Source: Punica granatum
Taxonomy: Eukaryota; Streptophyta; Magnoliopsida; Myrtales; Lythraceae
Length of the DNA: 64,000 nt
Direction of reading: 5' to 3'
NCBI RefSeq assembly: GCF_007655135.1
Contig: NC_045130.1
Location: forward strand, 27,710,605 to 27,774,604
The position numbers and the translations under genes are program-made. The notes under the pieces are model-generated. The model was not told where the DNA came from, ran no database searches, and saw only the letters and a list, made by a program, of their open reading frames with translations. Of this stretch, positions 11,113 through 23,308 are shown in pieces; positions within the stretch are counted from its first letter, which is position 1; each line of letters opens with the position of its first letter.

Positions 11113-13308
11113 TTTTAATTAATTAACTAGGTAAAGGTCCGCACAAATTTTTAAAATTATTATTAATATTTTTATTTCGCAATGTATGCAATTTTTAAAT
11201 TTTTGTTGAGAAAATACTTTAGTATCTCCATAATATCCCACATAACAAAATGTAGAAAACGCCTTTTTCAGATCTATATACATAGAATGTAGGAGACAGT
11301 TATAGGTCAACAAAATGCATGAACAAAATCCGAGAGTTTTAAAAAGTGAGTCGTGGCATATTCTCGTTCTGCTTCCGACTTCTATAAATTATGATGATGG
11401 CTCAAAAGTTTTTAAATAGATTTCATAGTATAAAGTAAATTTATTTTTTATGAGTATAAATTTTTTTTACTATGAGTTATGTGTTATTTAACAAAAATCT
11501 TCTAACATATGCATGATATATCTTGATCTTGATTGATAAAATGTAATTGATAACAAATTATATATATATAATATCGCTTCTCGGTTTCTCTAGAGAGAAT
11601 GCAATAATAATATTTGTGCACAACCAATTTGCTAAAAAATGAAAAATAACCAAATATATAATTCATACTTTGAAATACCAATGTATCACCTCTTTTGTAC
11701 TTGCAAATTCGGGAACAATGTATACTTTTATTTTTTCAGTAACAACATTTTTTTCTTCAAATTTGTAATTTTTTCATATAATTTCTTTCTCTAGTATTTC
11801 CTACTAAGGAAAGAAACCTCTTTTCATTAATTCTCAATCTTTATTAACTTTTCTATTTTTATCCTAAACCATTTTTAGTTTTGATTCCCGTCCTAAACCT
11901 TTTCCTATTGGTTCACTTTTAATCTTCCATCACTTTTCCCTCCGAAAAACTATTCCTTTTAACATTTTCTGAAGATATAAATTTAATTTTGAAAATAAAA
12001 AAGCTTGCGACTTTGGAGGCTGGCCATTACCCGACGCCCCATATCCTTTCTTTTTCTGCTTTTCTTTAATCATTTTTTTAATAATGAGAATTTTCGGGTT
12101 TTATCAAACAAATTTTACAGTCCACATGAAGTACTCTACAAGTCTATGGGACATGTCAAGTCAAGGCTGTGCAGTTTTATCCAATAGAGAGTATTATATC
12201 GAGTGATTTGTGAAATTACTTCAAACTGAGACTTTTTTGTGGGATTTCTTTGAGGTAGTCAAATCCTTTAACTATCGGGTTCTTTAATTAACTTTTATTT
12301 AAAGAAAATGTAAAAAAAGAAAAAGAAAAAAAAGGAATTATTTTGGAGGGAAAGTGACGGCAGAGAACGCTTGGTATGTCCTATGGCAAGCGATACCACA
12401 CCTCACTAAGTCTTGCAGTGCACACTACACGATGCATCCTTGCCCCCATAAATAGAATACGCACTGTACGGAGAGGACACAATGTGAATTTCTCGTCATG
12501 CTTTCAACAATTCTAATGTTGGGCACAGGATCTAGCCAGAAATTCTAAAATTATGTCAAATTGAAGATGAAAACTCAGTAATTACGGCAAATTTCGAAGG
12601 GCTAGCTAGAAAATGTAATTTAGATCGAAGTCTCAAGATCAAATGTCGACAAACTATTTATTATACGAATCGTGACCAGAAATTGGAGAATAGGGAGGAG
12701 CATCAAGTGGTTGAATGAATGAACGCATTTTGGATAAAGAAACAAACACAATCAATGGACCATAAGAAAACAAAACAAAGAAAGGGAGGCATTGGCATGT
12801 CAATTCTCAAATCAACAAAAGAACAATAAAATCACGTTTTTTTTTTTAAGGAATCTTCCTCAACCCTTCTCTCCATGTGAAGCATTTGCAATTCCTTCTT
12901 ATGTCTTATATTTTTCTGTTAGTACTCCCAACTTGTCCCCTACATTGATGATGAAAGTGGAATTATTGCTATCGACACCAATACATATAATCAATTTGGA
13001 GTACTCTACTACAAAGTTCAACAATAATATTAGTAGAAAATTAATTTCCATTTCCATTTCAATTATAACTCAGAAAATAGGATTAATTGGAGAGGATGAA
13101 GAACCAAGAACAAGAAGAGACCACCGCGCTTATAACAATCATGGACTCACCCAGAACCTCTAAAGATTACATCCAATCGCCTAAGTGTCTACTCATTAAT
13201 TAATGAGCTCAATTTACCTTATCTCTTAAAATAACCGATCGAATGAAGTTTGGGTACTCTCAATTCGAATATGATATGATCCCGTGCCAGGCTTAGTACG
13301 ATTGATCA
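11113..13308. other. Intergenic between transposon and S40 gene; nothing firm
   Basis: AT-rich sequence with scattered poly-T tracts. The 123-codon plus-strand frame at 12792-13163 has biased, unstructured composition and no motif. The last 150 bp probably contain the 3' UTR of the minus-strand S40 gene. Confidence 0.4.
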
Positions 13309-13983
13309 TCACCCGTCAAACCCGGTTCGGCTCCACACGGCGTCACGGACACGCCTCATGTCCCGGCCCTTGAGCGTGCGCCCTACTCCCTCGAACACCG
13401 AAGTTGCCGCCGTTTTCTGGCTTCTCGCGTACAGGTACTCGTGGGGTGGGACTATCTCCGAGCCCTCCCGGTCATCCATCCCATCATCCGAGTCATGCAT
13501 CGACTCGACCGAGTCCACCCTGTATATCTTGCTCCAGTCCGGCACATTCACAGGAGCTGAAGTAGCCACGTGTTGGTGGCCACCGCCGCTGCCTTGTGGC
13601 GAGGCGGCCACAGAAGCAGCCATGCTCATGCTGTCGCCCCCACCGCCACGGTACTGGTGCACGATCCTCGGCGATGTGGCAGTGTTGGCAGAGCCCTGGA
13701 AGGCCAGTGATAGCCCGCCGACGTGGCCGCAATTATCTCCTCCTCTCAGGACCCTCCGCCGGCGGCCGTCGTCTGCAGCTGCGGGAGGGCTCCACGGGAA
13801 ATGAGAGCCGCCTTGGCTAGTGTTTTCTTCTTCCAGGTCAGCTCCATCATCTACCACGGCCCATATATCTTCTTCCCGGAGCTCCGATGCGTCAGTGCTG
13901 CTGGATCCATAGCCGTTGCTATAACCATAGCCACCGAGCAGCTGCTCGCTCCGGCTTGTCGTCAGTCTCCGGCCCTTGGCCAT
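13309..13983 (-). CDS. S40 family senescence regulator (DUF584), single exon
   Basis: A 224-residue protein in one exon. The N-terminus MAKGRRLTTSRSEQLLG, followed by a Gly/Tyr/Ser segment and ASELREEDIWAVVDD, is the S40 signature. After a low-complexity Gly/Ser/His middle, the C-terminus has VPVNVPDWSKIYRVDS-like text (about residues 143-158), an acidic stretch, IVPPHEYLYARSQ and SVFEGVGRTLKGRDMRRVRD, the conserved DUF584 tail. S40 proteins are small nuclear proteins linked to leaf senescence and stress responses in Arabidopsis and barley; the biochemical role is unknown. The ATG at 13983 starts at the conserved motif. Length and intronless structure suit the family. The gene is intact and more GC-rich than its surroundings, which rules out a recent pseudogene. 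Overlapping plus-strand frames are shadows. Confidence 0.93.
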   Translation of the reverse strand: MAKGRRLTTSRSEQLLGGYGYSNGYGSSSTDASELREEDIWAVVDDGADLEEENTSQGGSHFPWSPPAAADDGRRRRVLRGGDNCGHVGGLSLAFQGSANTATSPRIVHQYRGGGGDSMSMAASVAASPQGSGGGHQHVATSAPVNVPDWSKIYRVDSVESMHDSDDGMDDREGSEIVPPHEYLYARSQKTAATSVFEGVGRTLKGRDMRRVRDAVWSRTGFDG

Positions 13984-14021
13984 CGGCCACTTTCCAAAAA
14001 GCCGGGGGCGGCGAAGAATAT

Positions 14022-14031
14022 TAATATATAT
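14022..14031 (-). promoter_or_regulatory. Probable TATA box of the S40 gene
   Basis: Read on the minus strand, TTATATATATTAAT lies about 40-50 bp upstream of the ATG, which would leave a very short 5' UTR. A second TATA-like run at about 14119-14136 is an alternative and would give a leader of more usual length. Confidence 0.4.
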
Positions 14032-14136
14032 AAGTAACTTTCTTTTTTCGATACGGTGTAATAATAGAGATTTCGTTCAGCTGATCATATAGAGTGGTTT
14101 TCGTGGGGCGATCAATTCTATATATATATATATATA

Positions 14137-14719
14137 GCACTTTCTCTCAGTGCGGTCTCGTTGAATTTCATTTGAATTTAGTGCTCATTTTGACTTTCTT
14201 CCAATTATAAATGGAAGGTAAAAGATATTTCCTAGTCCTTTATAAAAAAAAAAATTATAAGTAGAGATTTTTTTTTCCTCGGTTGTTAATGAGATCCATG
14301 ATCCTAATAAGAGTCGAGAGAAATGAAACTAAAAATTCCCTTGGTCCTATATCAAGGATGAGTATTATTTATGAAATCCCTTTTTTCAGTATCCTTTTCC
14401 ATGTTCAGAACAATTGTTTTGCATTGTTGTAAGAGCAACCCAAAATGCTTGATAAGCACATGTGTACATTGCCAAATATTTTGGAAAGCATGGCCTCCCC
14501 TCGCCATATATTCATGCCTTAGAAAACGTTTAGAAGATGAAAATTTATGTGAATTCTTAGAAAAGCTTATTTAAATTTTCTGGACTTAAGGATTTTCATA
14601 TTTGATTGGTCCATAACAATTCACATTCTCATTTGCTCATTCCCGCTTGAATGGTAATACAAATTGCCACCTGGGTTGGCAATGTGAATTCATATGTTGG
14701 TGGTATAACAAAATAAATA
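14137..14719. other. Upstream region of the S40 gene
   Basis: Presumed promoter sequence, AT-rich; I could not assign individual elements. The plus-strand frame at 14371-14574 has no recognisable domain. Confidence 0.3.
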
Positions 14720-15061
14720 AGGGAAATTTACCTAAAATGACTCATACTTTAACCGTTTTGTCAAATTTATCCCTTTTTTTTTTTCGAATCTATCTCATGA
14801 TTTACTTTTGCATCAAATATATCACAGCGTTATCTTTTCCGTCGACATCTAACGGCTGTACTGACGTGACGCCCACGTGGCAAGTGTGGCCCACTATCCC
14901 TCCACTTGCCACGTCAGCACGGCCGTTAGATGTTGATGGAAAAGATAACGTCGGGATAGATTTGATACAAAAAGTAAACCATGTGATATATTTGACAAAA
15001 AAAAGCATAAGATAGATTTGATAAAATGATTAAACCATGGGTCATTTTAGGTAAAAATTCT
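14720..15061. mobile_element. Full-length foldback MITE, Mutator-like, family F copy 1
   Basis: The whole 342 bp is one long inverted repeat. The left end AGGGAAATTTACCTAAAATG matches the reverse complement of the right end (AGAATTTTTACCTAAAATG), and pairing continues through TTTACTTTTGCATCAAATAT, GTTATCTTTTCCGTCGACAT and a centre rich in CCACGTGGC-type palindromes. The 9-mer AAATAAATA flanks both sides (14711-14719 and 15062-15070), the target duplication length of Mutator elements. No coding capacity. A sister copy is at 47631-47976. Confidence 0.85.
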
Positions 15062-16668
15062 AAATAAATAATAATAAATAAGATTCTTAATAAGGTTAAT
15101 TGAGATACTAAAGTGGTAATATGGATAAGCGATAATTTAATTGGTGGAGTCTATCCCAGAGACAGACGGACGCAGACGTTAGGGGGAGGAGGGGGGCCGG
15201 GGGGAAGTCCCCCCATACCCATCCCTTTTACATAAAATTTTCTAATTTCTTGTTGTTATGAAAAGAGATTAGGATTTATTTGCCCCCTAAGTGCATATTA
15301 ACATAGACCATTTATATAATGTTCCCTTAATTGATTTTTTCGGAGTATTTACAGATGAATTACATAATTATTTTTCCCTCGTTAACTAAAAATCCTAGCT
15401 TCGTCATTGCTCTATCCCGAGGCAATGTGTATTAGTAATTATAGTACTGGCAAATTCCCAAACGCCACTTTACAAAATCATGTAGGGTTCACTCGGCCAA
15501 TCAACATACATTAGTCGATGCGGTTCCTACTTTTTATCTCTTTGATTAGTGTTGAATCCATGACACATATATCGTTTAAGGTCGATGAGTCACACTTGTG
15601 ACGTGCAATTATTGATGATATTATAGGGGCTTACACGGACTTTAGCTCATCTTGAACTCAAAAGTTCGAGTTGATAGATTGTGGTACCCAAGTTTCATGT
15701 AAACCCTTCCAATTCCTTTTGTGTGGCTGGTGTGGAATTTTGCCTCTTTTCACTCTCAACACATATCTTGTCTAAAATCAAGAAATTCGAAATTTATTTT
15801 CATTAGTAAAATTTCCCATATTTCTTTTTTTTTTTTTTTATCTTCCAAGAATTTTATCGAATTCATCAGCTTCATTTGTAATCGAAAAAAATAATATAAA
15901 AATGAAAGCCTAATCTTTTTTATTTCTCTTCTCTTCCTTTAAAGACGCCAAGACGAGCAAGAAACTCTGGAAAATAACAAAATATAATGAGCAAGAACTT
16001 CTCAAGGAAGTCATTGGCAGGGCAGGGAGGCGCCTGAGATAAACGGACTAAATCTTTTGTCGGCGTATGAGTTGAGGAATTTCTAAATTTGGAAGAAGAG
16101 GGAGTTTAATCGGCAAGTCCAAGGTTTAGCAGACGTGGTCAATTTTGATGATTCTATTTACTCATTTTGGTCTACTATTAATTAAGGTGGATCGATTAAT
16201 TTACTGGAGAATGTGCCAAAAGATTGATCGATTCTCTTGTAAAGGTTGGCGTTTACTCGAATGAAAATACTAAAGACCTGCTTACTTTTGAAGAATCTTT
16301 CACGTTTTAAAAAAAAGAAAATTCTAAAAATTATATAAATATATTTACTTATATAAAAATGGAAAACAATTTAAAGAAAATTTTCTTCGCCAATATTTAG
16401 TTTTGTACAAGAATTAGATTATGAATTATTTTTTATTTCTCTAGCTTCTAATAACTAAGGTTATCAAAAGTTTCTTCTTTTTTTTTTCCGCGTCTCCTCT
16501 TTTCCAATTTATTTTTTTTCTAATTTTACATTATTTTTAATTAGTTGTCATCATCAAACCCGTATTGATTTGTTGTTAAAAATTTTACTTCATGTATTGA
16601 TAACTATAAGAGCAAGTTTATCTATAAAAAAAACTATAAGAGCAAGTTATTATACATAGATTATGCTT
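15062..16668. other. Intergenic, nothing recognised
   Basis: A GGGGGAGGAGGGGGGCCGGG-type G-rich patch at about 15181-15205 stands out from the AT-rich surroundings. No gene or bounded repeat was found. Confidence 0.4.
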
Positions 16669-16677
16669 TATTTCAAA

Positions 16678-17420
16678 GGGTTCTTCTATTCTATGCCCTA
16701 AGGGCATAGGTTAACCAATAATTACTTACCGTACTTAATTATGTTGATCATTTAATAAACATTCCCATATATCTCAATACCTAAAGTACCCCTTATTACA
16801 ATTTTGACAATAATCCAACCTTTCTCTCTTCTAATTAATTATCGTTTCCGCAAAAAATAATTCTGTTTTAATTACTAATTTCAATAGATATAGTTTTGGA
16901 GATTAAAAAAACCCTAAAACCCTAGAATCTTAAACCCCAAATTCCTAAAACCTAAAATGCTAACCCTAAAACCTAAAACCCAAAATCGTAAACAGTAGAA
17001 AAGAACCCGAAACCCTAAATTTTTAACTTTATGTGATTTCAAACTTTTCCAGTTTAGTATTTGAAGTTTCAAAGTAATTTTGATTTTCTAGGAAGTTTCT
17101 TATATATTTTTCATATTATGTATGCCCATAATAATTGCTGTTATATTTAGTAAAGAATCGATAGAATTAACTATTTCAAAAATTAAAGAAAGTGTAAATA
17201 CGGCATTGGAAAAGTCACATATGAGTTAATAAATGAACAACTAATCAAATATGGCAACTTTTTTTTTTTGCTAAATAATGTAATTCATTAATAATAAGCA
17301 ATTGTGTAAACAACAGTGTCTAGGCTTAGGTCTAGATATCTTTCGAAAATACAAAGCGAATGAAAATATGGCAACCTATGATTAGTTAACAATGCCTTAG
17401 GGCATAGAATAGAAAAACCC
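16678..17420. mobile_element. Mutator-like MITE with perfect 9-bp target duplication
   Basis: The left end GGGTTCTTCTATTCTATGCC and the reverse complement of the right end GGGTTTTTCTATTCTATGCC match over about 26 bp with one difference. The 9-mer TATTTCAAA is duplicated at 16669-16677 and 17421-17429. The element is 743 bp and non-coding, and contains a patch of CCCTAAA-like repeats. Confidence 0.9.
16905..17028 (+). repeat. Degenerate telomere-like CCCTAAA repeats inside the MITE
   Basis: Starting with ACCCTAAAACCCTAGAATC, the stretch holds about ten imperfect variants of CCCTAAA (CCTAAAA, CCCAAAA, CCCTAAAT). It sits inside the transposon, so it travelled with the element and is not a chromosome-end remnant. 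Confidence 0.7.
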
Positions 17421-17690
17421 TATTTCAAAATATAAAATCGAGTTAAGTTATTACTTGTTTAGAATATTTCGGATTGCAAAAAATTTTCTAATCTAACATT
17501 ATTAAACATGTTTTTACATTTTGCTATGGAGAAATAAATTAATAAAAAGGAAAAGAAAAATAAAATTAGAAATGGATAATTAATTTCCTAAAAGTAAACA
17601 TGCCGTAAATCTCCCTAAAAGTGTGCCTAATATCTTTCTAATAATTACATATATTAAATGACTCTAGGATATTGTGTAATTAATAATTAA

Positions 17691-18712
17691 ATTTTTATAC
17701 CATCTACTGCACGTGAAAATTGATTTTCCATTGGCAGCCCTCAAAATAGCGCCATGTGTCCTCTATAACACTAAAGAGTAACACCATTACTTCTTAATTT
17801 AGTTTTATCATTTTGAATTAAAATTTCATAAGTTACCTTGCATATACCAACATACAATATTAACTTCTAATTCAACCATAACTTGTTATGGGAAATAATC
17901 CCAAGCAATAATAATATTCTACAGTTTTTCATGATGTTTGCCCTCTTCTTGTTCATTTCTCAGTCTCCATGATTTTTGAATTAGAGCAGAAGTCATAAAC
18001 TGATGAAATTTATATTGACGGGATCTGTGAGGAGGTTATTAATCAGGACGAAATGCTTGAAAATGATGTTGCGATTGACGAATGTCCTATCGTACTTACA
18101 CATTTCTAAACAATGATTTTTATTAAAATTTAATACATCGTGTGTATCATTTTCTATAGTTTGTTTTATTTATTAATATCGATTGCATTAATCTAAGACT
18201 CTATGAAATTAAAAATAGTTCAGAGATTTATACGATATCAACAAAATTAAAGAGCCATGATCCATTATTCTCTATAAATGTAATGCTATATAATTCAATT
18301 AATAGGAAAATAATTTAAATGAAGAATGGACATTAGTCTACTTTGCGTAGACAGTGTTCTATTTCCTACAGTAGTGCAAAATCCATGTTACTTGACAATG
18401 GGAAGGACTTGAAAAATAGAACTCTTTGTTATAGGTTCTGTATATTATGAAGATAGGAAGAATGTGTAATAGAAATAAAAACACGCTTTGTATATTATGT
18501 ACATATTTTTTGGGATTATATCCACTAATAATTGTGGTTAAATTAAAAGTTAATATTATTATATGTAAGGTAATTTATGAAATTTTAATTCAAAAAGATA
18601 AAACTAAATTAAGAACTAACGGTGTTACTTTTTGCTGTTAGAGAGGATACGTAGCACGATTTTGAGGGCCAATGGAAAATCAATTTTCACAAGCACTAGA
18701 CAGTATAAAAAT
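17691..18712. mobile_element. Long-TIR element, about 190-bp arms (Mutator-like), non-autonomous
   Basis: Bases 17691-17890 are the inverted counterpart of about 18533-18712. Shared blocks in the same orientation include GAAAATTGATTTTCCATTGG, CCCTCAAAAT, AAAGTAACACCGTTA-type text, and AATTAAAATTTCATAA. A unique 640-bp core lies between the arms. No matching target duplication is visible, so the extreme ends are uncertain by a few bases. There is no transposase. Confidence 0.75.
18001..18110 (+). other. Short acidic open segment in the core of the long-TIR element
   Basis: Bases 18003-18110 read DEIYIDGICEEV, then DEMLENDVAIDECP, ending LTHF and a stop. The frame is closed just upstream and has no start. 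Composition looks coding-like, so it may be a captured exon, but I do not recognise the source. Confidence 0.25.
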
Positions 18713-20235
18713 CTTTTATAACTCGTGCCATTGCGAGTAGAATATTTAATTAGAAGGATAACATTATATTATTTTTATTTATCTCTTTTTCACAGGAATG
18801 ATATTTTTCCCCTCTTCTACTCGCAGCTTAACGTGTTGATCAAGGAGATTATGGGCCAAATTCGTTTTGATCAAAGACAGAGGGGGCGCATTAGACGAGC
18901 CGGAGAAAGTAGAGAGGCTAATAAAAAAAAATTATTCAAATGGAGCTCGCTGCAAAGGGCAGCTAAAAATTATAACATCAGTGCATCTGGAAAAGGATTT
19001 AACTTCCCTCATAAGGCTCCTTAAAAAGGTTAATTGCACGAATCAATTAGGGAGTGTCACGTCATCAAGTGTCGGGCTATTATTGATAAATAAATAATAA
19101 GAAATTTATTAAATAACAAAATACTTATTATTCGATAAGAAATTTATTATTTTTGAATATAATAAGATACTTGATAAATAATAAAAAATTTGTTATTTTT
19201 TAAGAAATTTATTCTTTTAAATATAACAAGACTCTTTTTGAATAATTAATTTCTTATTAAATAACAATAATCTTATTATTTTTTAGAAGATATTTAAAAG
19301 TTCATCTGTTAGGAGCCTCCTCACACTAGACACTCTCATACAAAAAATAGTGACTCACTAATAAGACAACAAAATTTGAACAAAAAAATATGTATGTATT
19401 GACCATTTTAAACCCAGCCAGTTCTATATTGATTTCTCATGGCTCTGTTACCAAATATGATACAAAAGCTGATGTTGTTGATTGTCCAATTGCCATACTC
19501 ACGTACTTAGGTACCTTAGTGTTGTGAGAAATGTGGTTTACGAAGCAGAACTCACCCTCGATTAGGACCGCAGAGATACTTGTTTATGTTCTTACCAATG
19601 GAGAAAAATACTTAAGTAATTTTAATCAGATTGCCAGTACCCACCAAAATAAAAGAAAATGTAAATATTTATCTATAGTTAAATCTTATTTCATAATTTT
19701 TCAATTTTATTCCTAATCTCACTTAAATTTGGATTGAGGAATTTGATCTGACCTTTGAAGTATATAAAATCACCTGATTTTATTTTTAAAAAATTTTAAA
19801 CTTCTGATTTTACACTATAAAACGAGTAAATCATATGATTTTGTGCATAGAATGATTCACCTTTTTTTTATTATTATTCTCGCTCTTACTCTTATTATTT
19901 TCGAATCCTACTCTCAGCCGTATAGTCCCAAGTCATCCCGGCGTCTGAGGCACACGCTCCGATCGGGTCGAATAATGATAACCCCCAGATTCCAAAAAAA
20001 CAGCCTTCATCGAGACTTCATGGCGCAGCCATCTGAGACCCCACATCCACGTGGGTTTCTAGGCTTCGTCTCACCACCCAGGAGGTGTCTACTGCCACGT
20101 GTGGGGCCAAAGACAAGGTCCTTTTCGCTGCCACGTGGCACGACGCTGACTGGTTGAACTTAAAAATTAAATAAAAACCATGTGGAAGTGGCATGTGTGC
20201 CGCCGGAAACCATTAATTACGCCTCAGATTTAATG
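18713..20235. other. Intergenic; AT-rich palindromic patch
   Basis: About 19090-19290 is built from alternating AATAAGAAATTTATTA-type words on both strands, resembling the stretch at 26868-27030; both may derive from one foldback family. A moderately GC-rich patch at 19915-20160 contains three CCACGTG-type words but no gene that I can support. Confidence 0.35.
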
Positions 20236-20239
20236 ATTG

Positions 20240-20333
20240 TTAGCGAGACTTTCGTATTTTTTTACTTAGTGTTGCTATTTATATTCTTATAATAGATTAT
20301 AGGTCCGCTTCATAACCGAAAAAAATATGTGGA
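20240..20333 (+). mobile_element. SINE-like element, family A, 3' fragment
   Basis: Only the body and tail remain: TTTATATTCTTATAATAG, then CGCTTCATAACCGAAAAAAA, matching the 3' ends of the other family A copies. Confidence 0.4.
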
Positions 20334-21056
20334 AGAAATCCAGGATTGGGAGATCGTTTATTGTGCTGAGAACTTTAATTTGGATAATTGATCGGACTAG
20401 TTAGATTTTTAAATATCAAATGATACAGATGAAATAAATTAAAATTAAAACAAATATGAATTGATTCATTTATTTCTCAAACAATATTTTGAATTTAAAT
20501 TTTATGAATAAAATAAATTTAGAACTAGTGAAATCTACCTTACTCAACTCGACCTGAATTAGTGAACATGTATTTTTTTTTCAGAATAATAGGCGGTATA
20601 GATAATAAGAAAAAAGAATTTTTTTTACATTTTATTTTTCTTATTAGACAATAAAATTATTTTTTTATTTGGCAAATGAAAGTGGGAGCTATGATTATAA
20701 TTGATGATCTAGCAATAAAAATCAATATATGCTAAATTAATGCATCTATATGCAGTTGATAAAACATACTGTTAGTATGCCAATATTACTTACAATGCAG
20801 GTTTTGAAACTCATCGAATACACTTGGTGGCCAGGGAAGTCCTGCCGTACCGAACATGAATTAATTTCGTCTTCTAAACGGAAGATATTTGCGGTCTCAT
20901 GCACTTCAATGAAGAATAGAAAAAATAAAGTATGCCGATTGTAAAAATGGAGGTACAAATTGAGCGATCTCTGTGATGGGGCACATTGGACGGTCGAGAG
21001 TCAAGGTGTGGGGACCACATATCTGTCCTTTTATGATTAAAAAAGAGTCATCAAAG

Positions 21057-21206
21057 AGAGTGTATAAAGTGTATGGTGTATGTTCTCGCCTGATAATAAA
21101 AAAGCTACAGATTCGATACTCAGTGAGACTATTTATATTTCTTTATTAGTTGTTATAATTTTTATTTTATTATATAAAACTCACGAACCTTTCTTATAAA
21201 AAAAAT
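21057..21206 (+). mobile_element. SINE-like element, family A, copy 3
   Basis: The head GAGTGTATAAAGTGTATGGT is followed by CGCCTGATAAT, a box B-like AGATTCGATACTC, the body word TTTCTTTATTAGTT and the tail CGAACCTTTCTTATAAAAAA. It lies head-to-tail with the next copy. Confidence 0.65.
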
Positions 21207-21261
21207 GAAAAATAGGAATCCCATCATTCGTGCTGCAAAATATATAGAGCAAAATCAAAAG

Positions 21262-21410
21262 AGCATGCAACAATGTACGTTTATACTTGATAATTAACAA
21301 GTTTAGAATTTAATACTCATCGTGTAATTATTTATATTCTTTTATTAATTTTTAAAATTTATATTTTATTGTATTAAATTAATGAATTTCTTTATAATCG
21401 AAAAAAATTT
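21262..21410 (+). mobile_element. SINE-like element, family A, copy 4 (diverged)
   Basis: The body TTATATTCTTTTATTAATTT and tail ATTTCTTTATAATCGAAAAA are clear, while the tRNA-like head is decayed. It forms a near-tandem pair with copy 3. Confidence 0.5.
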
Positions 21411-22528
21411 GTCTAGAGTAAATTGGATGGACCCTCTCACCTGCCTTGAATCAAGTTCAGTTTACACCAAAAAGACTAGATGGATGTGACCTCTCAAATT
21501 TGTATAGTTTTATCTGTCGACCACGGCCGTGTTTTAGAAAATAATGAAAGAAATGTCTATTGATCGATACATTAGTAAATGATCCTACGTCGTCATGTAA
21601 TATGAGAAAATACTAATTAAATTACATAAAATAGAGAAATTAGTGCTAATTATTCGAATAATTATCATAGTTATTTTTCATTAAACAATTCTTATTATTC
21701 TATCTCGTTACGTCAATATGAGATAGGATCATTCAAAATTTTTTCCTAGTGGTCTGATTATTTACAATGACCTGGATTGATTGGTTTCGTCCAGATACCT
21801 TCCTCGGATAGTTAGGGTCAACTTACCATATTCAAGCGCATCAAACCAATTCCCTTCCTATTTTGTTTAATTATAGGAGTTTGCGATATGACAACTATCA
21901 TGATATATATCAATCGTTTATGCCGAACAAAATTTAAAAATCACGGATGGACGCGAATCTTGTGTCTCCTTTCCCCGTTCCCATCATATGTCCATTTTAT
22001 CAGGAGTTGACACATGTCCTATTAAAAGATAAATGACTAATTAATTTTTTCGGTAAATAGATAAATGACTTATTATATGCTTGAATGTATATGGACACAC
22101 ACATGAACTCCTTTTTCTTTCCTTTTCTTTTCTTTTTCACAACATAACAAATTAATCTTTTATAAGGACACAGAGATAGAAGACGGGGACAGGGAATGGG
22201 AACAGATGATTTGCATCCCTTATGAATTAAAGGTTAGCGTAAGTATTACCTAACTTTCGTACAAATAATGGGCTCACGAAAATTTCACTCCATAATATTG
22301 TTTTGGAACTATTTTCTGTAGAATCAGATGGTATCGCAGTCAATTTATGCACACCTTGGCTAAGCAGAAAGGGGATTTCAAACTTCGTAGATTAGGAGAA
22401 CAATTGCCTTAACTACTCGAAGAAATTCTTTAAGGTTATCTTCTCCTATATACAATGCCTAAAATTGATAAGCTTTGGAGAAATTAATACAAAATATTCA
22501 TTGTTAAGTTTAAGCATACTTTTTTTGG
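21411..22528. other. Intergenic, nothing recognised
   Basis: AT-rich sequence; no bounded repeat or open frame I can support. Confidence 0.4.
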
Positions 22529-22985
22529 GTGAATTTGGGCCAAAGCCTTTATGCATCGAAATAGATTAAACATTACATAAGCGAGTGATGAAAACAACTG
22601 CAATATCCTCGAAAAGTAAAACTTTCAAGCCCAGGTGGACTCGTGTCAAACCTATAAGCGCCTCTGGGAAGTGAAGCGCATAGTTAGGCAACCAATCAGC
22701 ACATCTATTCCCTTCCTAATACACCTGCTCCAGCATTACTGACCAATACTGATCCAGCATCTCCCTTACAATAGCTCCATTAGTTCCTATTTGCCTGTGA
22801 GTCAATTGGAGAGTGTTGATCACCACCTCAGAATCAGTTTCGAGAACAAACTTTCTTGGCGCCACGCCATCTCTGACCCGGTCTTAGTCGTCTATAACTC
22901 TGCAGAGACCGATGTTGTGACTCCAATGTTTTGAGCAAATCCCAACACCCATTTACCATACTCATCTCGAAGAAGCCAACCGGTG
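22529..22985 (-). pseudogene. LINE retrotransposon 3' fragment: RNase H (RVT_3) domain
   Basis: On the minus strand the sequence reads GWLLRDEYGKWVLGFAQNIG; after a frame change it reads KFVLETDSEVVINTL, then NGAIVREMLDQYW, then, after an in-frame stop, EGNRCADWLPNYALHFPE. This is the RNase H-like domain found at the C-terminus of plant L1-type LINEs. The acidic residue of LETDSE and the ADWLPNYAL block are its hallmarks. At least one frameshift and stops show a dead copy, and no reverse transcriptase lies upstream, consistent with a 5'-truncated insertion or later deletion. Confidence 0.8.
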
Positions 22986-23271
22986 TGAAGTGCAAGCTTT
23001 CGATATATTTATCCTATTCAAATTTGGACTAGAATATTGAAATGATATGTTTGTTGTTCTTTTTTTTGATAATTTGAAATTCAGTTCCTTTCATAAAAAA
23101 ATTAAAATTTTATCCATAATTTAAAAAAACGTAATAATGAAAAAGTTATTTTAAAGTCTTCTACCAAGTAATTTTTCTAATAAACACTAATGCATTCAAT
23201 TGGAAATTAGACATGTTTTCATATTTGAAGCAATTATCATATAATAAATAGTTTAACATAATTAAAAATAA

Positions 23272-23276
<5 letters not shown>

Positions 23277-23304
<28 letters not shown>
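23277..23304. repeat. (TA)n microsatellite
   Basis: About 14 uninterrupted TA units. Confidence 0.9.

Positions 23305-23308
<4 letters not shown>

Noticed and set aside
13358..14037. Plus-strand frames over the S40 gene
   Set aside because: Shadows of a GC-rich coding exon on the other strand.
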